A stretch of 33,826 nt of DNA from a virus, in IMG/VR virus record IMGVR_UViG_3300017739_000045, positions 1-33,826 of that record. One strand, 5' to 3'. Under the pieces are notes generated by a model. The model did not search any database, was not told where the DNA came from, and was given only the letters and a program-made list of their open reading frames with translations. Below, in pieces: positions 1 through 4,871 of the stretch. Made by a program: the position numbers and the translations under genes. Numbering within the stretch: position 1 is the stretch's first letter; each line of letters opens with the position of its first letter.

Positions 1-123
1 CTAATGGTACACATTTTGGATACTTTCTTTTAGATCCTTTACTCCTACCACAAGGTTGATACTTACCATTCTTCTTTGGAGCACCAATATCAACCCACTT
101 CTCACCAACCCATTTACGTAAAC
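1..123. repeat. Left copy of 123-bp terminal direct repeat
   Basis: Bases 1-123 are identical to 33704-33826 at the right end. The repeat lies inside one coding gene that is only complete when the ends are joined. This is most simply an assembly overlap of a circular or circularly permuted genome with a unique length near 33,703 bp. A genuine short terminal redundancy is possible but less likely, because the cut point falls mid-gene. Confidence 0.95.
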
Positions 124-127
124 TCAT
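1..127 (-). CDS. Small basic protein, DUF5872-like (5' part, truncated by window edge)
   Basis: This is the N-terminal 42 residues of an 83-residue protein whose remainder lies at 33579-33826; joined across the terminal repeat the frame is open throughout. The start ATG is at 127-125 and follows an AAGGAAG ribosome site. It overlaps the stop of the preceding gene by ATGA, so translation is probably coupled. The N-terminus (MSLRKWVGEKWVDIGAPKK, then QPCGRS and YPKCVP) matches what I remember of the DUF5872 family, small Lys/Arg-rich proteins common in marine phages and of unknown function. The paired Cys residues in PCGRS and PKCVP could bind metal or form a disulfide, but this is not shown. 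The family name is from memory. Confidence 0.8.
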   Translation of the reverse strand, partial: MSLRKWVGEKWVDIGAPKKNGKYQPCGRSKGSKRKYPKCVPL

Positions 128-282
128 GCACGCTTCCTTTTACGTGTAGTTTTTTTCTTAGCAGATTTTGGTTTGATTCTACCAGAACAAACACCAGAAG
201 CATACATATTAGCATAAGCACTTGGATATACTTTAAATTTTCTTTTGGCGGCGGCTTTACCTTTTGCACACAGCTTAGCCAT
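124..282 (-). CDS. Small Lys/Arg-rich protein of unknown function
   Basis: A 52-residue, strongly basic protein starting MAKLCAKGK, with a KVYPSAYANMYASGVCSG core and a KKKTTRKRKRA tail. The YPSAYAN-YAS-VC core recurs, from memory, in small marine phage proteins near the packaging genes; no function is known to me. I chose the ATG at 282 because a GGTAAGGG ribosome site precedes it and it overlaps the stop of the upstream 43-residue gene. A TTG start at 324 in the same frame would add 14 basic residues and overlap that gene entirely. The stop overlaps the next start by ATGA. It is one of four consecutive basic genes, and a DNA-binding or virion role is conceivable but unproven. Confidence 0.75.
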   Translation of the reverse strand: MAKLCAKGKAAAKRKFKVYPSAYANMYASGVCSGRIKPKSAKKKTTRKRKRA

Positions 283-406
283 ACATTGTTCCCTTACCTT
301 TTTTCTTCTTGACCTTCTTACCAACTATGTTGGCAGACTTCTTCATTGGTTTCTTTTTGTTTGTTTTCTTATTCATTGTTCCATAGGATTTCATAGTTCC
401 TGGCAT
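275..406 (-). CDS. Very small Lys-rich protein (43 aa)
   Basis: The reading frame runs from an ATG at 406-404 to TAA at 277-275 and encodes 43 residues beginning MPGTMKSYGTMNKK and ending GKGTMYG. About a third of the residues are lysine. A strong AAGGAG site lies seven bases before the ATG, which supports the start. The end overlaps the start of the next basic gene. It heads the four-gene basic cassette downstream of the small terminase gene, after a 170-base non-coding leader. I do not recognise a domain, and composition suggests nucleic-acid contact only as a guess. Confidence 0.7.
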   Translation of the reverse strand: MPGTMKSYGTMNKKTNKKKPMKKSANIVGKKVKKKKGKGTMYG

Positions 407-576
407 TGTTATCTCCTTGTTATAGATCATACATAAAACATTGAGGAGCTTTTGTAAAGGAAAAATACGAAAGGAAGTCCTCTACCTGTTATCGGTAGCA
501 GAGTTTTCGGATACCCCCAGTAACTACACAACCGAAGGTATAGCAGTCAGAGCATTATTAGTCCGAGCTAAATTAC

Positions 577-966
577 CTATGTTAGATCTATGTTTACTTG
601 GATGTTGTTCGTACCCAGAGTCTGGTTCTGCTCTTCCCGTAAGCCAGCTCGGTCTAATAAGTCTTTACTAGCTTCCAGACGTACATACTCTGAGTTAGCA
701 TATTGTGAGAGATTTGATACAGTTTGTAGTGCTGTTATTGCTCTGACTCCTAGCACCTTCTTAGCACGCTGGTGTAAGTGGTGCAAAACCTTACTGTTCT
801 TGAGTAAGCGACTAGCCTCAACCTTGGCTGATCGTTCTGAGTAACCAGCATCTATGGCACATTGTTTTGCACTAACACCACCAGCTAACAAGTTATCAAT
901 AAAGTTGCTTTGCCTAGTGGTAAGTTCTTGTGTTGTGTCTGATTTAGTGTCTAGTTGCTTCGTCAT
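577..966 (-). CDS. terS: Terminase small subunit (putative)
   Basis: A 129-residue protein with LTTRQSNFIDNLLAGGVSAKQCAIDAGYS at about residues 15-43, followed by a helix with SRLLKNSKV. This is the helix-turn-helix pattern of the Terminase_2-type small subunits (LT-x-RQ, F, G, AAxxAGYS, A, SrLLxxxxV). The small subunit recognises the packaging start on phage DNA and hands it to the large subunit. Here it is the first gene of the leftward late block, directly at the divergent control region, and is separated from the large terminase by six small genes across the circle junction. The start is the only good ATG near the block's 5' end. The C-terminal third is poorly conserved, as is usual in this family. 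Confidence 0.75.
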   Translation of the reverse strand: MTKQLDTKSDTTQELTTRQSNFIDNLLAGGVSAKQCAIDAGYSERSAKVEASRLLKNSKVLHHLHQRAKKVLGVRAITALQTVSNLSQYANSEYVRLEASKDLLDRAGLREEQNQTLGTNNIQVNIDLT

Positions 967-1007
967 CTAACATTCTCTGGTTCTATATTGCAAAGCATCC
1001 ATATAGC

Positions 1008-1028
1008 TGTCAAGTAAATAATTTGACA
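1008..1028. promoter_or_regulatory. Back-to-back -35 hexamers in a perfect dyad
   Basis: TGTCAA at 1008-1013 and TTGACA at 1023-1028 form a perfect 6-base inverted repeat with a 9-base centre. Each is a consensus sigma70 -35 hexamer reading outward. On the minus strand the best -10 candidates are CAATAT (17-base spacing) or TATAGA (20-base spacing), both imperfect, upstream of the small terminase start at 966. On the plus strand no good -10 follows at normal spacing. A divergent promoter pair or a repressor dyad are both possible. Confidence 0.45.
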
Positions 1029-1063
1029 CTACCTGTAACGTAACGTGGCAAAGGACTTAGTTC

Positions 1064-1087
1064 CCAAGTAAGTTGCCAAGCAAGTTA
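1064..1087 (+). repeat. 12-base tandem repeat (two units)
   Basis: CCAAGTAAGTTG (1064-1075) is followed directly by CCAAGCAAGTTA (1076-1087), 10 of 12 positions identical, and then by a further CCA. The units overlap an inverted repeat TGGCAA (1046-1051) / TTGCCA (1073-1078). The pattern resembles protein-binding iterons at a replication origin or operator, but two units are weak evidence. Confidence 0.5.
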
Positions 1088-1092
1088 CCACG

Positions 1093-1134
1093 AACGAATT
1101 GTTATAGCCGAAATGTCATAATGATTCGTTTTTT
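1093..1134 (+). terminator. Rho-independent terminator, orphan
   Basis: Bases 1093-1105 and 1118-1130 form a 13-base-pair RNA stem (11 Watson-Crick, 2 G-U) around a 12-base loop, followed by six T residues (1129-1134). No plus-strand gene lies upstream of it before the minus-strand terminase gene. It may end a short transcript starting near the TTGACA at 1023, or insulate the early block from read-through. Confidence 0.6.
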
Positions 1135-1150
1135 ATCTGGATTTTGTATT

Positions 1151-1195
1151 GGTTTGTCAATGGTAGGTTTGAACTCCGAAGGTTTGTTATGGTTA
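1151..1195 (+). repeat. Three GGTTTG direct repeats at 15-base period
   Basis: GGTTTG occurs at 1151, 1166 and 1181, exactly 15 bases apart, and the first and third 15-base units also share their flanks (TCAATGGTA against TTATGGTTA). Regularly spaced direct repeats of this kind are typical of initiator or regulator binding sites. The function is inferred from layout only. Confidence 0.5.
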
Positions 1196-1222
1196 CAAAA
1201 AAATGTTGCAAGTGCAACTAGC

Positions 1223-1316
1223 ACATATAGATAGGAACCGTCCCTACTAGTCTAGGGTGCGACCCCTGTCGCCCCAGCGAGAGCTGGCTTCGCCCTAGAC
1301 TTTCCTATCTATATGT
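1223..1316 (+). ncRNA. Branched structured RNA candidate (leader or sRNA)
   Basis: The outer helix is a perfect 14-bp pairing of 1223-1236 with 1303-1316. A second perfect 9-bp helix pairs 1249-1257 with 1293-1301. Inside it are two hairpins: CGAC-ccct-GTCG (1260-1271) and CCAGC-gaga-GCTGG (1274-1287), the latter capped by a GNRA-type GAGA tetraloop, giving a three-way junction. CCCTA at 1242-1246 can compete with 1293-1297 for the same TAGGG (1253-1257), so two mutually exclusive folds are possible. A terminator-like hairpin and then the ribosome site of the first early gene follow at once, the usual order of a riboswitch or attenuator. The region is visibly more GC-rich than its surroundings. 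I do not recognise a known RNA class. An alternative is a DNA-level palindrome, such as an origin. Confidence 0.6.
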
Positions 1317-1321
1317 ACTAC

Positions 1322-1339
1322 CCCCTTGGGGATTTTTTT
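1322..1339 (+). terminator. Short terminator/attenuator hairpin
   Basis: CCC-CTTG-GGG (1322-1331, extendable by one pair on paper) is followed by A and seven T residues (1333-1339). CUUG is a known stable RNA tetraloop. The hairpin lies 5 bases after the structured RNA candidate and 11 bases before the AAAGGAG site of the first early gene, so it could end a short RNA or act as a conditional terminator. CCCCA at 1272-1276 could pair with TGGGG at 1327-1331 as an anti-terminator of only 5 bp. Confidence 0.55.
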
Positions 1340-1363
1340 ATAACCAAAACAAAGGAGTTCAAA

Positions 1364-1888
1364 ATGACAAACGCAAAAAAATCACACGATAAAAAAGCAA
1401 ATCAAGACATTTCGTCTACAACAATTCTAGATAAGCTAAAGAAGGCTTCAGAAGAGATTGTGAAGCTAAGTCCTTTACCACGTGACGAGAACGAGGTAGT
1501 GGGTATGTACTATGTAGACAGCATTATGTATGGTATGTTTGCAATGATTAATAAAACCAAAGAGAGTTATGACAAGTATGACGAACTGTACAACGAGTAT
1601 GACTCTAAATCACAAGAACAACACAAGAAAGCATCCGGTTTTGAAGATAAGACTGGTATGATTGACAACGACATAGATGACAAGGCTTCACACTATGAAG
1701 CAATCAGATATGACGTAAAGAGAAGATTAGAAAGACTTGAGATGATCAAGAGTTTCCTAGATGAGATTGTAGCTGTTCCAGCTATCAATCGAATCTACAC
1801 CAAAGGTGACTTTGATATATCAGCTAAAAGAAAACTAGCATATAGAAAAAAGGGTGTAACGAAAGTATACACCCCAGTGAAGCTGTAA
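1364..1888 (+). CDS. First early protein, charged coiled-coil, unknown function
   Basis: A 174-residue soluble, highly charged protein starting MTNAKKSHDKKANQD. I chose the ATG at 1364 because AAAGGAG lies seven bases upstream; an upstream in-frame ATG at 1313 would sit inside the structured RNA and terminator and has no ribosome site. The middle (YDELYNEYDSKSQEQHKKA and VKRRLERLEMIKSFLDEI) is predicted by eye to form long helices or coiled coils, with no signal peptide or membrane segment. It is the first gene of the early block, preceded by a structured leader and followed by a strong terminator, so it is its own transcription unit. That placement is typical of a phage host-takeover protein, but no family is recognised. 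Confidence 0.8.
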   Translation: MTNAKKSHDKKANQDISSTTILDKLKKASEEIVKLSPLPRDENEVVGMYYVDSIMYGMFAMINKTKESYDKYDELYNEYDSKSQEQHKKASGFEDKTGMIDNDIDDKASHYEAIRYDVKRRLERLEMIKSFLDEIVAVPAINRIYTKGDFDISAKRKLAYRKKGVTKVYTPVKL

Positions 1889-1900
1889 CACAGCTTCCTG

Positions 1901-1932
1901 CCCTCTGGGTTCACGCCCAGAGGGTTTTTTTT
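1901..1932 (+). terminator. Strong rho-independent terminator
   Basis: A perfect 9-bp stem, CCCTCTGGG (1901-1909) with CCCAGAGGG (1916-1924), encloses a 6-base loop and is followed by eight T residues (1925-1932). It ends the transcription unit of the first early gene, so a new promoter is required downstream; one is present at 2076-2104. Confidence 0.92.
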
Positions 1933-1940
1933 ATGCGACG

Positions 1941-2010
1941 TTTGTTTAGGAGCTGGCAACCACGACTGGGCTACCGAAGGGCTTGTAGTAGAGTACCACC
2001 AGCAAACAAA
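1941..2010 (+). other. Large inverted-repeat hairpin between terminator and promoter
   Basis: TTTGTTT (1941-1947) pairs with AAACAAA (2004-2010), and GCTGG (1952-1956) with CCAGC (1999-2003), enclosing a GC-richer region that can fold further (CTAC/GTAG). An open frame of 26 codons (1933-2013, ATG to TAA) covers the same bases and would give an Arg-rich peptide beginning MRRLFRSWQPRLGYRR. It starts inside the terminator's T tract and has only AGAGGG eight bases upstream. I cannot decide between RNA structure and a microprotein. Confidence 0.35.
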
Positions 2011-2075
2011 TAAACAATGCAAATACAGAAGAGCTGCAATGTAGTTATTGTTTAATTATTTTGTAAACTTAATAC

Positions 2076-2104
2076 TTGCATTTATGCATTGTATTAATTA
2101 TACT
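2076..2104 (+). promoter_or_regulatory. Sigma70-type early promoter with operator dyad
   Basis: TTGCAT (2076-2081), a 17-base spacer and TATACT (2099-2104) make a near-consensus promoter. The spacer starts within a perfect dyad TGCAT-TT-ATGCA (2077-2088), which also appears at two other early positions (4261 and, with one mismatch, 5611). It should drive the gene group starting at 2128 and is probably controlled by a small HTH protein. Confidence 0.7.
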
Positions 2105-2127
2105 ATTAGTAACAAAGGAGAATGAAA

Positions 2128-2373
2128 ATGACATTAGAAGCAAACATATTACAAGGACTAGAAGATCATATGTGGCAACAGCAACAACTTGATCTTGCAT
2201 ATCTAAAAGAGCTTAATGATTTGATTATGTGCTTGCGTGATTCAATCAAGATAAACTCTGGTAAAGAAAACCTAGAAATAAAGTATGCTTTTCTACGTGA
2301 GTACCAAGAGAAAGCAGAAATGATAAATAAAAGATTACAAAAACAGGGAGTAGATTATGAATGTATTAGCTGA
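2128..2373 (+). CDS. Small early protein of unknown function
   Basis: An 81-residue protein starting MTLEANILQGLEDHMWQQ, mostly helical and rich in Gln, Leu and Lys, with no recognisable domain, signal or membrane segment. Two ATG codons six bases apart follow the AAAGGAG site; the second (2128) has the correct 7-base spacing, whereas the first (2122) sits one base from the site. The same AGGAG-A-ATG-N3-ATG arrangement recurs before several early genes. The stop overlaps the start of the next gene by 17 bases in another frame, so the two are probably coupled. It is the first gene of the second early transcription unit. Confidence 0.7.
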   Translation: MTLEANILQGLEDHMWQQQQLDLAYLKELNDLIMCLRDSIKINSGKENLEIKYAFLREYQEKAEMINKRLQKQGVDYECIS

Positions 2374-2695
2374 ACAAACACACGAACAATTGCTTAACGA
2401 TACGTTGTTTGAAAATGGTTGTAACTTTTTACAAGGTTATAGTTATAGAGTCAAACGTCTTGCTTGTGCTTACATAAACATACAACAACTACAAGCTAGA
2501 TTAAACTATGTAAAAAGTTATCAAAGCGAAAAGCTAGCAGACGTTCACGATCTATGGCTAGAACACAAGAACTTATTAGGTGATGAACTCAGAGTGCTGC
2601 TCAAAAGAAAAGATCTAAATAGTTTTGTGTTAGCTATGAATCAAACACTTCAAGCGTGGAGAAAATATTATAGAGAGGATAGGCATGTCAATTAA
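2357..2695 (+). CDS. Early protein of unknown function, helical
   Basis: A 112-residue protein beginning MNVLAEQTHEQLLNDTLF, likely all helix, with a QQLQARLNYVKSYQSEKLADVHDLWLEHKNLL stretch that looks like a coiled coil (written in parts: heptad-like from about residue 43 to 75). A GGGAG site lies seven bases before the ATG. It overlaps the preceding gene by 17 bases and the following ArdC-like gene by 11, in different frames. No domain is recognised. Its position immediately before an antirestriction gene is compatible with a host-defence role, but nothing in the sequence proves this. Confidence 0.7.
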   Translation: MNVLAEQTHEQLLNDTLFENGCNFLQGYSYRVKRLACAYINIQQLQARLNYVKSYQSEKLADVHDLWLEHKNLLGDELRVLLKRKDLNSFVLAMNQTLQAWRKYYREDRHVN

Positions 2696-3581
2696 ACAAA
2701 TAGCAGAAGATAATCTCAAGGCAATCACCGAGCAGATTATAAAAGATATGGAACAACACGATCCCAGTAAACCATTTATACCAAAGTGGATCGAGAACTT
2801 TCATATGAATGTAGATGGCAAAGCATACACAGGTTGGAATCAGTTTCATCTGAACTTCAAGTATGGTTACAAGACACCTGTCTGGGGTACATACAATCAA
2901 TGGAACAAGATAGGATTACATCCAGCACCACGCACAGGCATACCTTTATGGCAACCCATCATAAAGACAGAAGTAGATCCTAAAACTAACAAAGAAAAAG
3001 TAAGGAAAACATTCAAGACTGTAGCTATTTTTAGTATTGATGATGTAACTGGTGATACAAAAATCATTAACGATCTTAAAATATCTTTGATTAAACCTAC
3101 AAGAAAAGTAGATCACGATGTCATAGAAGAAATAGAAACTGACATACCAAAAGTAGGTGCAAAAATTACTGATGGTAGTAACAGAGCTTGTTATATACCA
3201 CAAACAGATGAGATCAAGATGCCACACAGAACACAGTTTGAGAAACGTGAAGCATACTACAGTACATTGTTTCACGAGATCACACATTGGACAGGGCATA
3301 AAAGCAGATGCGACAGAAACCTCAAGGGTAGCTTCGCATCAAATGACTATGCCTTCGAGGAACTTATAGCAGAACTTGGTGCAAGTTTTCATATGGCTCA
3401 CTATAACTTGTTGCACGAAACAAGAAGTGACCACGTGCATTACTTAAAGTCGTGGGCTAAGGCTCTTAGAGATAAGCCAGACTCACTACGTTCTGCTTGT
3501 AAGTACGCTAGTCAATCCTTCTTCTTTGTACGTGAGAAAGCAGAAGTGATTGCTAGCGATAAAGCAGTAGGTGATGTATGA
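2685..3581 (+). CDS. ardC: ArdC-like antirestriction protein with zincin metallopeptidase domain
   Basis: A 298-residue protein with the two-part layout of ArdC/TraC-type proteins. The N-terminal domain (residues about 5-135, with GKAYTGWNQFHL and PVWGTYNQW) is the ssDNA-binding ArdC-N type. The C-terminal part holds the zincin motif HEITHWTGH (residues 197-205) with a downstream helix EELIAELG (225-232) that should give the third metal ligand. Such proteins protect entering single-stranded or phage DNA from host restriction, and the metallopeptidase part may cleave a host factor; both are family knowledge, not shown here. All metal-binding residues are present, so the enzyme looks intact. 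Its early position fits a need for immediate protection after injection. Confidence 0.88.
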   Translation: MSIKQIAEDNLKAITEQIIKDMEQHDPSKPFIPKWIENFHMNVDGKAYTGWNQFHLNFKYGYKTPVWGTYNQWNKIGLHPAPRTGIPLWQPIIKTEVDPKTNKEKVRKTFKTVAIFSIDDVTGDTKIINDLKISLIKPTRKVDHDVIEEIETDIPKVGAKITDGSNRACYIPQTDEIKMPHRTQFEKREAYYSTLFHEITHWTGHKSRCDRNLKGSFASNDYAFEELIAELGASFHMAHYNLLHETRSDHVHYLKSWAKALRDKPDSLRSACKYASQSFFFVREKAEVIASDKAVGDV

Positions 3582-3649
3582 TTGCAGTCTATATAATTAC
3601 AGTAACTAATGTTATAGTCTGGGCATACATTTATTTATTAACAATATAG
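3578..3649 (+). CDS. Tiny hydrophobic membrane peptide (23 aa, tentative)
   Basis: An ATG overlapping the ArdC-like stop codon (ATGA) opens a 23-residue frame that is almost entirely one hydrophobic segment, MIAVYIITVTNVIVWAYIYL and so on, ending in TAG at 3647. The overlap would allow coupled translation. It fills the otherwise empty gap before the next ribosome site. Single-segment micropeptides are common in phages as lysis or exclusion factors, but nothing else supports a role, and it could be a chance frame in AT-rich DNA. Confidence 0.4.
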   Translation: MIAVYIITVTNVIVWAYIYLLTI

Positions 3650-3659
3650 GAGAATGAAT

Positions 3660-3995
3660 ATGAGTGAAGATTGGTACAATATGGTAAGGCGAACAGATCC
3701 AGAAACTAGTAAGACTGCCGCCAAACAAGAAGTACAAAGAACAAGACGAGCAAAAGACAGAGTGCTGGAGATCATCATAGATATTGGTGGTACATCTGGT
3801 ATGACTGATGAAGAAATATCTTTCCACGATGGTGTGACAACCAGCAAGTATCGCACTGCTAGAGTATGGTTGGAAAGACAACACTACATTGGTGCAGTTG
3901 GTCAACGCAAATCAAAGCATGGCAAGTACCAAAGAGTTTGGTTTGCTACAGAAAAAGGTAAAGTATTATATCTAAAAATAAAGGAGAGTAAGTAA
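3660..3995 (+). CDS. Winged-helix-like DNA-binding protein (putative)
   Basis: A 111-residue protein with the N-terminal signature TDPETSKTAAKQ (about residues 12-23), a basic helix, then GMTDEEISFH and SKYRTARVWLERQHYIGAVGQRKSKHGK. The order of helix, turn, recognition helix (TSKYRTARVWLE) and beta-wing (GAVGQRKSKHGKYQRVWFA) is that of a winged helix. Similar small proteins occur in many phages and are thought to bind DNA. The second of two in-frame ATGs (3654 and 3660) has the right distance from TAGGAG. The stop shares bases with the next start (TAATG). It could be a regulator or replication accessory; it is not a known repressor. Confidence 0.7.
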   Translation: MSEDWYNMVRRTDPETSKTAAKQEVQRTRRAKDRVLEIIIDIGGTSGMTDEEISFHDGVTTSKYRTARVWLERQHYIGAVGQRKSKHGKYQRVWFATEKGKVLYLKIKESK

Positions 3996-4258
3996 TGTAT
4001 ATAGGTACAGTAAGAGAGAAGATGTTTAACAGAGCTTGTTCAAGTACAAGACAAAAGATATTGAGTGGTAAAGATATGTTCTGGATTGTAGAAGAAACTA
4101 GTGCTGGTTTTGATCTTGTTGGTAAAGACTACTATCAAATGATCAAGTGTCTGAACAAAGGTTGGCTACACGAAAAGCAATACTGGGTATTCGATAACTG
4201 GTATGATGCAAGATATAAGTTAGAAGAACTAGAGATAGAAGCAGAAGCAAACATATAA
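3995..4258 (+). CDS. Small early protein of unknown function
   Basis: An 87-residue protein, MYIGTVREKMFNRACSSTRQ at its start, with many aromatic residues (KDMFWIVEE, KGWLHEKQYWVFDNWYDARY) and an acidic tail (EELEIEAEANI). AAGGAG lies upstream and the ATG overlaps the previous stop as TAATG, indicating translational coupling with the winged-helix protein. No family is recognised. It is the last gene before the second dyad-containing regulatory site, so it probably ends this gene group. Confidence 0.65.
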   Translation: MYIGTVREKMFNRACSSTRQKILSGKDMFWIVEETSAGFDLVGKDYYQMIKCLNKGWLHEKQYWVFDNWYDARYKLEELEIEAEANI

Positions 4259-4259
4259 C

Positions 4260-4283
4260 TTGCATTTATGCACTAACTATGAT
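4260..4283 (+). promoter_or_regulatory. Operator-like dyad before HTH gene
   Basis: The perfect dyad TGCAT-TT-ATGCA (4261-4272), with the same flanking CT as at 2075, lies 23 bases before the start of a small HTH gene. TATGAT at 4278-4283 could be a -10 element but is only 12 bases from TTGCAT, so the promoter is less clear than at 2076. The placement suggests autoregulation by the HTH protein. Confidence 0.5.
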
Positions 4284-4294
4284 AGGTATTATTT

Positions 4295-4507
4295 ATGAAT
4301 GAACTTAATACTTATATGAATCAGTTACAAAAACTAGCTGATAAAAAAGGTATCAACTTACGTGAAGCTTTTAGAAAGTCTGGTATTCAAGATAGTACCT
4401 ATCATAGAATAAAGACAGGTGAGTTTTGTTTACGTGAATCAACTGCAAAAACAGTATGGAATTATATATATGAAACCCACTACGAAAAAATCCGTAAAGA
4501 AATCTAG
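4295..4507 (+). CDS. Small Cro/CI-like helix-turn-helix regulator
   Basis: A 70-residue protein whose residues about 17-58 fit an XRE/Cro-type helix-turn-helix: INLREAFRKSG (helix 2), IQDSTYHRIKTGE (recognition helix and loop) and a last helix STAKTVWNYI. It is short enough to be a DNA-binding domain alone, as in Cro. The gene lies directly after a perfect TGCAT-N2-ATGCA dyad, which recurs at the promoters at 2076 and 5601, so it is the natural candidate for the protein that binds these sites. This link is inference. AGGT seven bases upstream is the ribosome site. The 3' end overlaps the next gene by 38 bases. Confidence 0.75.
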   Translation: MNELNTYMNQLQKLADKKGINLREAFRKSGIQDSTYHRIKTGEFCLRESTAKTVWNYIYETHYEKIRKEI

Positions 4508-4871
4508 TGGTAGATACGAAGCATACCAAGGTAATATGGTATACTTCAACTCTACTGCCAAGGCAGATAGATACTTACAGTTAGTACAGTTTGTAGGTGA
4601 TAAACTTATAACTGATCTTGAACTCAATCCACAGCTACCTGTTGTAGTAAACAATGTGCGTATAGCAGATTATGTTGCAGACTTTAGGTATGTTACTCTT
4701 GAGCCTAACAATCATAGAGGATATGTAGTAGTAGAATCTGTTGTTGGTGTAACGACAGATACTTACAAGCTAAAGAAAAGATTAGCTGAAGTAACATATG
4801 GTATAAAAATTCATACAATACCAGCAAAGGAGATTGAAGAATGGAAAGAGATTATACCTCTAAACCAATAG
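4470..4871 (+). CDS. DUF1064-like protein, nuclease-fold relative with degenerate active site
   Basis: A 133-residue protein when started at the ATG at 4470, which gives the typical basic N-terminus MKPTTKKSVKKSSGRYEAY. The order GRYEAY-x-G-x-VYFNSTAKADRY, L-x-DLELNPQLPVVV, IADYVADFRY and TYKLKKRLAEVTYGIKI follows the DUF1064 pattern, a family related to PD-(D/E)XK nucleases and found in phage replication regions. In the family a D-V-K-G motif supplies the catalytic acid and lysine; here the matching place reads VVVESVVGVTT with no lysine, so it may be inactive or use another residue. An upstream in-frame ATG at 4419 lies inside the HTH gene and is less likely. Confidence 0.65.
   Translation: MKPTTKKSVKKSSGRYEAYQGNMVYFNSTAKADRYLQLVQFVGDKLITDLELNPQLPVVVNNVRIADYVADFRYVTLEPNNHRGYVVVESVVGVTTDTYKLKKRLAEVTYGIKIHTIPAKEIEEWKEIIPLNQ

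Larger units (their letters stand above)
967..1363. promoter_or_regulatory. Divergent control region between late and early blocks
   Basis: About 400 bases without a gene separate the leftward terminase small-subunit gene from the rightward first early gene. The region contains facing TTGACA hexamers (1008-1028), a 12-base tandem repeat (1064-1087), a hairpin with a T run (1093-1134), three GGTTTG direct repeats spaced exactly 15 bases apart (1151-1186), a GTTGCA-AG-TGCAAC dyad (1205-1218), a branched structured RNA candidate (1223-1316) and a second terminator-like hairpin (1322-1339). By position it should hold the main divergent promoters; it may also contain the replication origin, which is inference. 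Confidence 0.75.

Noticed and set aside
490-580. Minus-strand stretch resembling part of a tRNA D-arm (TAGCTCGG) with a nearby CTACC/GGTAG stem
   Set aside because: No acceptor pairing, no T-arm GGTTCGA motif and no anticodon stem in register.
441-671. Plus-strand open frame of 76 codons opposite the small terminase end
   Set aside because: No ribosome site, no recognisable protein, and it lies antisense to the terminase gene and its downstream leader.
1022-1060. Complete plus-strand sigma70 promoter from TTGACA at 1023
   Set aside because: The hexamer is consensus, but no acceptable -10 element is found at 16-18 bases.
1313-1363. Upstream ATG extension of the first early gene
   Set aside because: It lies in the outer helix of the structured RNA and terminator and lacks a ribosome site, whereas the ATG at 1364 has AAAGGAG at proper spacing.
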